Of a stretch of DNA of 38,523 nucleotides, positions 33,077 through 38,523 are shown one piece after another. Origin of the DNA: an uncultured Selenomonadales bacterium (GTDB lineage: Bacteria > Bacillota > Negativicutes > Selenomonadales > Selenomonadaceae); the NCBI GenBank assembly GCA_937877545.1, contig CALFJE010000042.1:1-38523 (forward strand), given 5' to 3'. Within the stretch, counting starts at the first letter, position 1; each line of letters starts with the position of its first letter. The translations under genes were made by a program, and so were the position numbers. The notes under the pieces were generated by a model that was not told where the DNA came from, did not search any database, and worked only from the letters and a program-made list of their open reading frames with translations.

Positions 33077-34215
33077 GCGCACGTTTAATTCAAGGCAACG
33101 AGGCTATAGCCGAGGGCGCACTCAAGGCGGGCGTGCGTTTCTTCGGCGGCTACCCGATAACGCCTTCGACCGAAATCGCCGAAAGTTTGGCTAAGCTCCT
33201 GCCCAAAGTCGGCGGCACCTTCGTGCAAATGGAAGACGAGATCGCAAGTATGGGCGTCATATTGGGCGCGTCGCTTGCCGGCAAGAAAGTCCTTACCGCC
33301 TCCTCAGGTCCGGGCATAAGCCTCAAGCAGGAGCTTATCGGTTACGCCGCCGCCGCCGAAATCCCCGCCGTTATCGTCAACGTTCAGCGCGTCGGTCCTT
33401 CCACGGGGCAACCCACCGCGCCCAGTCAAGGCGACGTTATGCAAGCGCGTTGGGGCACGCACGGCGACCATTCGATTATCGTTTTAAGCCCCTGGAGCGT
33501 CCGCGAGGCTTTTGACATCGCCGTTAAGTCCGTCAACTACGCCGAACGTTTCCGCACGCCCGTTATCCTGCTCACCGACGAGATTGTCGGTCACCTTCGC
33601 GAAAACGTCGAGTTGCCCGCCGAGGTCGAAGTTTATCCGCGTCGCGCTCCCAAGACTTCCCGCGCCGAGGGCTATCAACCCTACGCGCCCGATACCGATT
33701 TGGTTCCAAACGTCGCCAATTTCGGCGAAGGCTATCGCATTCACGTCACGGGCTTAATTCACGACGACACCGGCTTTCCCAGCGGCAGCCCAAAGGTCAC
33801 CCGCGAGGCTGTCAAGCGTATGCACGATAAAATTTCCCGCGCCGAGGACGAGATTATCGAAGTTCATCAAGAGTTCATGGACGACGCGGAGTTTGCGGTT
33901 GTAAGCTTCGGCGGGACGGCTCGCACGGCTTACGAGGCGGTCTTGAACGTTCGCAAGCGCGGGCTTAAAGTCGGCTTTGTGCGGTTGGTTACGATTTTTC
34001 CGTTCGCCGACAAGATTATCCGTGAGCTGTCGAAGAATCTGCGCGGCTTGGTCGTGGCGGAGCTGAACTTCGGGCAAATCGTCAACGAGGTCGAGCGAGC
34101 GGTCGCGGGGCAATGCCCCGTCAAGCTGTGCGCCAAATACGACATGACGATATTTGAGCCGGAGGAGATTGAGGCGTCGATAGAGGAATTGGTCGCGGAG
34201 GTGAACGCGCAATGA
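33073..34215 (+). CDS. korA: 2-oxoacid:ferredoxin oxidoreductase, alpha subunit
   Basis: The 380-residue protein starts with LIQGNEAIAEGALKAGVRFFGGYPITPSTEI, the typical alpha-subunit opening with the substrate-contacting YPITPST loop. It continues with MEDEIASMGVILGASLAG and SSGPGISLKQE. With KorB it decarboxylates 2-oxoglutarate, or a related 2-oxoacid, to the acyl-CoA with reduction of ferredoxin. The stop overlaps korB (ATGA). Substrate is inferred from the four-gene order and could also be a branched 2-oxoacid. Confidence 0.9.
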   Translation: MSARLIQGNEAIAEGALKAGVRFFGGYPITPSTEIAESLAKLLPKVGGTFVQMEDEIASMGVILGASLAGKKVLTASSGPGISLKQELIGYAAAAEIPAVIVNVQRVGPSTGQPTAPSQGDVMQARWGTHGDHSIIVLSPWSVREAFDIAVKSVNYAERFRTPVILLTDEIVGHLRENVELPAEVEVYPRRAPKTSRAEGYQPYAPDTDLVPNVANFGEGYRIHVTGLIHDDTGFPSGSPKVTREAVKRMHDKISRAEDEIIEVHQEFMDDAEFAVVSFGGTARTAYEAVLNVRKRGLKVGFVRLVTIFPFADKIIRELSKNLRGLVVAELNFGQIVNEVERAVAGQCPVKLCAKYDMTIFEPEEIEASIEELVAEVNAQ

Positions 34216-35045
34216 TTGAGCGCAGCTACGAGAAATTTTTCAGACAGAATCGCCTGCCGCATTTATGGTGCCCCGGTTGCGGCAACGGCATTGTCATGAA
34301 GGCTATCGTCCAGGCGATTGAAAAGAATCCCGCCTACACGCAGGACAACACGGTTATCGTCAGCGGGATTGGCTGTTCGAGTCGTGCGAGCGGCTACATG
34401 GATTTTGACACGCTCCACACGGCGCACGGGCGGGCTATCCCCTTCGCGACGGGCGTCAAGCTTGCCAACCCCGACCTCAACGTTATCGTTATCACGGGCG
34501 ACGGCGATTGTACCGCGATTGGCGGCAATCACTTTATCCACGGGTGCCGCCGCAACGTCGATTTGACGGTCGTGTTGTTCAACAATAATATTTACGGCAT
34601 GACGGGCGGACAAGCTTCGCCAATGACGCCGCTGGGCAAGAAGGCTACGACGGCTCCCTACGGCAGTGTCGACCGTCCGTTTGACGCGTGCAAACTCGCG
34701 GAGGCGGCGGGTGCCACTTACGTTGCGCGTTCCACGGCATTTCACGTTCAACACTTGGTAAAGACGATTGAGGACGGTTTGAACAATCGCGGCTTTTCGT
34801 TTATCGAGGCTCTGGTTCAGTGCCCCACGGCTTACGGGCGGCGCAACAAGCTCGGCGACCCCGCAAAGATGATGGCGTGGATGCGTGATAATGCCGTCAT
34901 GAAGACTGCTTGGGATAAGCTCCCCGACGACAAGCGCGGCGGCGACAAATTCCCGATTGGGCTTTTCTTCAAGGCGGAGGCTGAACCTTACGACGCGGCT
35001 TATCATCACGTTCAGGAACTTGCGGGAGGCAAGCGTGACGCTTGA
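34212..35045 (+). CDS. korB: 2-oxoacid:ferredoxin oxidoreductase, beta subunit
   Basis: The 277-residue TPP-binding subunit opens with LPHLWCPGCGNGIV (cluster/TPP region). It has GIGCSSRASGYM and the thiamine diphosphate motif GDGDCTAIGGNHF ending in LFNNNIYGMTGGQ. It is the catalytic partner of korA. An 84-base gap then separates it from korC, wider than the overlaps before it. Confidence 0.92.
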   Translation: MIERSYEKFFRQNRLPHLWCPGCGNGIVMKAIVQAIEKNPAYTQDNTVIVSGIGCSSRASGYMDFDTLHTAHGRAIPFATGVKLANPDLNVIVITGDGDCTAIGGNHFIHGCRRNVDLTVVLFNNNIYGMTGGQASPMTPLGKKATTAPYGSVDRPFDACKLAEAAGATYVARSTAFHVQHLVKTIEDGLNNRGFSFIEALVQCPTAYGRRNKLGDPAKMMAWMRDNAVMKTAWDKLPDDKRGGDKFPIGLFFKAEAEPYDAAYHHVQELAGGKRDA

Positions 35046-35129
35046 CCCAATGGTCGCGCTTAACTAACGAAAAATTTTAACTTTATCACCGCGCTCAAAC
35101 TAAACGAATTTTTTAGAGAGGTTTTTGAT

Positions 35130-35651
35130 ATGCGTAAGCAACTCAGATTATCTGGCAGCGGCGGGCAAGGCGTCATAACGGCGGCGATAATCTTGGCGGA
35201 GGCGGCAGTCTCGGAGGGCAAAAACGCCGTCCAATCGCAGAGCTACGGTCCGGAGGCTCGCGGCGGCGCGTCCAAGTCCGAAGTCATTATCGACGACGAA
35301 AAGATTTATCACCCGCACGTTAAGACGCCCGACTTTGTGCTCGCCATGACGCAGAAGGCGGCGGATAAATATTATTCCGACCTCAATCCCGACGGTACGC
35401 TGATTTTGGACGACGATTTAGTTCCGACTTCGCCCGCGTTCAAAAATATAATTCGCGTCCCGATAACCAAGCTCGCCGTCGAAAAACTCGGCAAGGCGTT
35501 GTTCGCCAATATCGTGGCGTTGGGCGTCATCGTCAAGGTCACAAAGCTGGTCGACTTCGAGACGATAAAAAAATCGGTGGCGCACAGAGTACCGCCTCAC
35601 ACCGTCGAACAAAACATGACGGCATTGCAACTCGGTTTCGACGCCGTGTAA
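35130..35651 (+). CDS. korC: 2-oxoacid:ferredoxin oxidoreductase, gamma subunit
   Basis: The 173-residue protein has the gamma-subunit pattern: SGSGGQGVITAAIILAEAA at the start and QSYGPEARGGASKSEVI at about 37-53, regions that contact CoA. It completes the enzyme made by korDAB. GAGAGG precedes ATG 35130. A terminator follows. Confidence 0.9.
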   Translation: MRKQLRLSGSGGQGVITAAIILAEAAVSEGKNAVQSQSYGPEARGGASKSEVIIDDEKIYHPHVKTPDFVLAMTQKAADKYYSDLNPDGTLILDDDLVPTSPAFKNIIRVPITKLAVEKLGKALFANIVALGVIVKVTKLVDFETIKKSVAHRVPPHTVEQNMTALQLGFDAV

Positions 35652-35670
35652 ATATTTTCGGCACGATTGA

Positions 35671-35699
35671 CGGGGGTCATATGGCTCCCGATTTTTTTT
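35671..35699 (+). terminator. Terminator of the kor operon
   Basis: CGGGGGT and the facing GGCTCCCG (35671-35690) form a stem with one or two G-T pairs, then A and eight T. Confidence 0.75.
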
Positions 35700-35700
35700 G

Positions 35701-35729
35701 TTGCAAGGCGGCGGCAAATGCTGTAAAAT
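35701..35729 (+). promoter_or_regulatory. Promoter of ilvD
   Basis: TTGCAA (35701-35706), 17 bases, TAAAAT (35724-35729); identical boxes and spacing to the hypF promoter. Confidence 0.65.
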
Positions 35730-35761
35730 CTTGCAGAAATTTTTCAAGGAGGACAACTTTA

Positions 35762-37417
35762 ATGAGAAGCGACATAGTCAAAAAGGGCGCGACGCGTTGC
35801 GCTCACAGAAGCTTATTTCACGCGAACGGCTACGGCGTCGAGGAACTTTCGCGCCCGCTTATCGGCGTATGCAATTCTTTCAACGAGATTATCCCCGGTC
35901 ACATGCACCTTAAATCGATAACCGAGGCGGCAAAGCTCGGCGTGGCGGCGGCGGGCGGTACCCCCGTCGAATTCCCCGCTATCGGCGTGTGCGACGGCAT
36001 CGCTATGGGGCATACCGGCATGAAATATTCCTTGGCGAGCCGCGAACTGATTGCCGACTCAATCGAGGCTGTCACCATGGCGAGCGGGTTCGACGCGCTG
36101 ATTCTTATCCCGAATTGCGATAAGATAATCCCCGGTATGCTTATGGCGGCGGCGCGGCTCAATATCCCGTCGATAATCGTCAGCGGCGGACCGATGTTGG
36201 CGGGTCGTTTCCACGGCAGAGATATAAGCGTCAGTCAGGCGTTCGAGGCGGCAGGCAAGTTCGCGGCGGGCAAAATGTCCGAAGCCGAGATGACCGACCT
36301 TGAGGCGCACGCGTGTCCGAGTTGCGGCTCCTGCGCGGGGCTTTTCACCGCCAACACGATGAATTGTCTATGCGAGGCTCTGGGCATGGCTCTGCCCGGC
36401 AACGGCACAATTCCCGCCGCCTACACCGGCGACAGATTTATCCTCGCCAAACGCGCCGGCAAAGTTATCATGGACTTGTTGGAAAAAAATATCTGCCCGC
36501 GTGACATTTTGACGCTTAAAGCCTTCGAGAACGCCATAGCCGTTGACATGGGTATCGGCGGCTCGTCGAATACCGTCCTGCACCTCACGGCGATTGCCAA
36601 CGAGTGCGGTATCCAAATCCCCGCGACGCTCTTTGACGAAATTTCTGCGCGGACGCCTTATATCACAAAGCTCAGCCCCGCCGGTAAACATCACATGCAA
36701 GACCTCAACGAGGCGGGCGGTATCAATGCCGTCATGCACGAGCTTTCCCGTAAAAATCTGCTCCATCTTGACGCGCTCACCGTCACGGGCACGCTCGGCG
36801 ACAGAATTGCCTCCGCGCAGATTGAACGCCCCGACGTGATTCACACCGTCGACGAGCCGTATCGCGCCACGGGCGGTATCGCCATTTTGAAGGGCAACCT
36901 CTGCCCCGATTACGCGGTCGTCAAGGCGTCGGCGGTAAGCGAGGATATGCTTGTCTATCGCGGCAAGGCTAAATGCTTCGACAGCGAGGAGGCGGCTATC
37001 AACGCGATAATGGCGGGCGAAATTCACGACGGCGACGTTGTTGTTGTCCGCTACGAAGGACCCAAGGGCGGTCCCGGTATGCAGGAGATGTTGAATCCCA
37101 CGGCGGCTATCACGGGCGCGGGCTTGAAAGTCGGCTTGATAACCGACGGGCGTTTCAGCGGAGCCAGTCAAGGCGCGTGCATAGGTCACATTTCGCCCGA
37201 AGCCATGGAGGGCGGTCCGATTGCGCTGATTCACGACGGCGACACAATTTTTATCGACATTCCCAATCGCAAGTTGGAGCTTGAAGTCTCGGATAAGGAG
37301 CTTGCCGAACGCCGCGCCGCCTGGACGAAGCCCGAACCCAAAATCAAGACGGGTTACCTCGCCCGCTATGCCAAACTTACGACCTCTGCCTCGACGGGTG
37401 CCGTATTGAGGAGCTGA
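35762..37417 (+). CDS. ilvD: Dihydroxy-acid dehydratase
   Basis: The 551-residue enzyme makes the 2-oxoacids of valine and isoleucine from the dihydroxy acids. The iron-sulfur cysteines appear in the usual three places: GVCNSFNEI, PNCDKIIPGM and CPSCGSCAGLFTANTMNC. The C-terminal GLITDGRFSGASQG block is also present. Start at ATG 35762, with AAGGAGG 9 bases upstream; the frame stays open upstream but lacks a site. Its stop is 4 bases before murB. No other ilv or leu gene is in the window. Confidence 0.95.
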   Translation: MRSDIVKKGATRCAHRSLFHANGYGVEELSRPLIGVCNSFNEIIPGHMHLKSITEAAKLGVAAAGGTPVEFPAIGVCDGIAMGHTGMKYSLASRELIADSIEAVTMASGFDALILIPNCDKIIPGMLMAAARLNIPSIIVSGGPMLAGRFHGRDISVSQAFEAAGKFAAGKMSEAEMTDLEAHACPSCGSCAGLFTANTMNCLCEALGMALPGNGTIPAAYTGDRFILAKRAGKVIMDLLEKNICPRDILTLKAFENAIAVDMGIGGSSNTVLHLTAIANECGIQIPATLFDEISARTPYITKLSPAGKHHMQDLNEAGGINAVMHELSRKNLLHLDALTVTGTLGDRIASAQIERPDVIHTVDEPYRATGGIAILKGNLCPDYAVVKASAVSEDMLVYRGKAKCFDSEEAAINAIMAGEIHDGDVVVVRYEGPKGGPGMQEMLNPTAAITGAGLKVGLITDGRFSGASQGACIGHISPEAMEGGPIALIHDGDTIFIDIPNRKLELEVSDKELAERRAAWTKPEPKIKTGYLARYAKLTTSASTGAVLRS

Positions 37418-37421
37418 GCCG

Positions 37422-38342
37422 ATGTTTTGGGAAGAATCCTTCGGAATGCAGCTGGAGAAATTCTTGCGGGCGGAGCAATTCATATTCCACGCGCCGATGA
37501 GCCGCTACACGACGTTTAAAATCGGCGGGGAGGCGGACGTCTTAATCTTCCCGTCGAACGCGGAGGAGGTATCGCGGATATTCAAGCTGGTAGACCTGTT
37601 CGATTTGCCTTGCGTGGTGCTGGGCAACGGCTCAAACGTCTTGGTGCGCGACAAGGGAATTCGCGGCGTGGTAGTCAAGTTCACTGAAAAATTTTTCGGC
37701 GGCATTCATTGCGAGGGGCAACGGTTGACGGCTTGCGCGGGCGCACAGCTTAAAGACGTGTCGACGTTCGCGGCGGAGCACGGCTTGACGGGCTTGGAAT
37801 TTGCTTGCGGGATACCCGGCAGTATCGGCGGTGCGATTTTCATGAACGCGGGCGCGTATGACGGCGAAATGAAGAACGTTATCGCCAGCGTTAAGGCGGT
37901 CAATCGCAACGGCGAGCAGGTCGAGTTCAGCGGCGCGAGTTTGGATTTGCGCTACAGGCACAGCATATTTCAAGAGAACGCTTGCGCGATTTGCGAGGTC
38001 GAAATGATTTTGCAACGCGGGAACGTCGACGACATAAAAAATAAAATGGCGGACTTCACGGCGCGGCGCGAGAGTAAACAGCCGCTTGACCTGCCCAGCG
38101 CGGGTTCGACGTTTAAGCGTCCCAAGGGGCACTTCGCAGGCACGCTGATTGACAGGGCGGGCTTAAAGGGCTTGCGCGTCGGCGGGGCTATGGTCTCGGA
38201 GAAACACGCGGGCTTTGTGGTGAACACCGGCGGCGCGACGGCTCAAGACGTTTTGAGCCTGATTGAGGAGGTCAAGCAACGCGTCAATGCGGCTCATGGC
38301 GTCATGCTCAGCCCCGAAGTCCGCATTATCGGCGAGGAGTGA
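37422..38342 (+). CDS. murB: UDP-N-acetylenolpyruvoylglucosamine reductase
   Basis: The 306-residue flavoenzyme reduces UDP-GlcNAc-enolpyruvate to UDP-MurNAc in peptidoglycan synthesis. Motifs: SRYTTFKIGGEADV, the FAD site VVLGNGSNVLVRD, GIPGSIGGAIFMNAGAYDGE, the proton-donor serine region SAGSTFKRP, and the C-terminal glutamate in SPEVRIIGEE. It is the short (type II) MurB. ATG 37422 was chosen because AGGAG lies 9 bases upstream, although ATG 37446 is a possible start. It is joined closely to ilvD. Confidence 0.93.
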   Translation: MFWEESFGMQLEKFLRAEQFIFHAPMSRYTTFKIGGEADVLIFPSNAEEVSRIFKLVDLFDLPCVVLGNGSNVLVRDKGIRGVVVKFTEKFFGGIHCEGQRLTACAGAQLKDVSTFAAEHGLTGLEFACGIPGSIGGAIFMNAGAYDGEMKNVIASVKAVNRNGEQVEFSGASLDLRYRHSIFQENACAICEVEMILQRGNVDDIKNKMADFTARRESKQPLDLPSAGSTFKRPKGHFAGTLIDRAGLKGLRVGGAMVSEKHAGFVVNTGGATAQDVLSLIEEVKQRVNAAHGVMLSPEVRIIGEE

Positions 38343-38346
38343 TTTC

Positions 38347-38523
38347 ATGAAAATTCCGCTCGTGTCGGTGATAATCCCCATGTACAACGCGGCGAAGTTC
38401 ATACCGCAGACGCTGGAGAGTTTGGCTTATCAAACAATGCAAGACTTTGAGGTCGTGGTAGTGGACGACTGCTCCACCGATACCGGCGTCGAGGTCGTAG
38501 AGGACTTTGCAAATCGCTTCGGG
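38347..38523 (+). CDS. Family 2 glycosyltransferase (partial, runs off the right edge)
   Basis: ATG at 38347 lies 4 bases after the murB stop, behind GAGGAGTG. The visible 59 residues show the GT2 start, VSVIIPMYNAAKFIPQTLES, then DFEVVVVDDCSTD, where the DD pair binds the nucleotide-sugar. The protein continues outside the window, so the acceptor and domain set are unknown. It probably acts in cell-envelope glycan synthesis, next to murB. Confidence 0.85.
   Translation, partial: MKIPLVSVIIPMYNAAKFIPQTLESLAYQTMQDFEVVVVDDCSTDTGVEVVEDFANRFG

Larger units (their letters stand above)
2284..36822. repeat. Dispersed word ATCTGCGCGG (11-base form AATCTGCGCGG), 20 exact copies
   Basis: Exact copies start at 2284, 11017, 11318, 14466, 15577, 24335, 26434, 29402 and 34037 on the plus strand. 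On the minus strand (as CCGCGCAGAT) they start at 5211, 9090, 10462, 11509, 11534, 12020, 12324, 15060, 19415, 29861 and 36813. In 17 of 20 the base before is A. One-mismatch copies, for example ACCTGCGCGG and ATCTGCGCGA, add about ten more. Nineteen of the twenty are inside genes. Counted by eye. Confidence 0.85.

Overview
This 38.5-kb window carries about 31 protein-coding genes, very tightly packed. The DNA is moderately GC-rich, and many genes have strong AAGGAGG ribosome binding sites and frequent TTG or GTG starts. The content suggests a strictly anaerobic, motile Firmicute, most likely a diderm Negativicute (Selenomonadales-like). Evidence for this is a ferredoxin-dependent 2-oxoacid oxidoreductase, HypF for [NiFe]-hydrogenase maturation, chemotaxis and c-di-GMP proteins, a DUF3084 coiled-coil protein and a DUF4127 protein. 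The lineage is inferred from gene content and could not be tested by a search.

Layout. 1-2331: the tail of a chemotaxis receptor, then an AAA+ ATPase followed by four small uncharacterised genes. Three of these share a C-terminal VPADI-type tail. 2398-7562: an NhaC-type antiporter, a PAS/GGDEF/EAL protein, and a convergent cheX plus response regulator/diguanylate cyclase pair. 7563-8011: a gene-free stretch with stacked hairpins. 8012-12108: a secreted DUF4127 protein convergent with hypF; their joined 3' ends carry a fresh 337-bp tandem duplication. 12191-15646: a single-chain restriction-modification-specificity enzyme. 15883-19649: a small basic-tailed protein, aspartate kinase with a probable internal start, a GT17 glycosyltransferase and a class I aminotransferase.

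23780-19759 (minus strand): an operon of DUF3084, a YqgF/RuvC-like protein, dCMP deaminase, Ppx/GppA phosphatase and an orphan succinyl-CoA ligase alpha subunit. 26224-24002: RelA/SpoT. 28786-26336: two surface-glycan genes (DUF1919-like and DUF4422), the first broken at a poly-G tract. 31996-28877: ileS of the long IleS2 type. 32167 to the end (plus strand): an unrecognised cysteine-rich protein, korDABC, ilvD, murB and the start of a family 2 glycosyltransferase.

Across all of this lie two repeat signals not explained by the genes. One is a dispersed 11-base word, AATCTGCGCGG, whose 10-base core I counted 20 times by eye, against about 0.1 expected by chance; it resembles a DNA uptake or other genome-landmark sequence. 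The other is a set of telomere-like heptamer arrays (AATTAGG)n at four gene ends. A composite hairpin element is also present in two copies. The most interesting candidates for an undescribed system are the AAA+ ATPase operon with its shared tails and the dispersed 11-mer.
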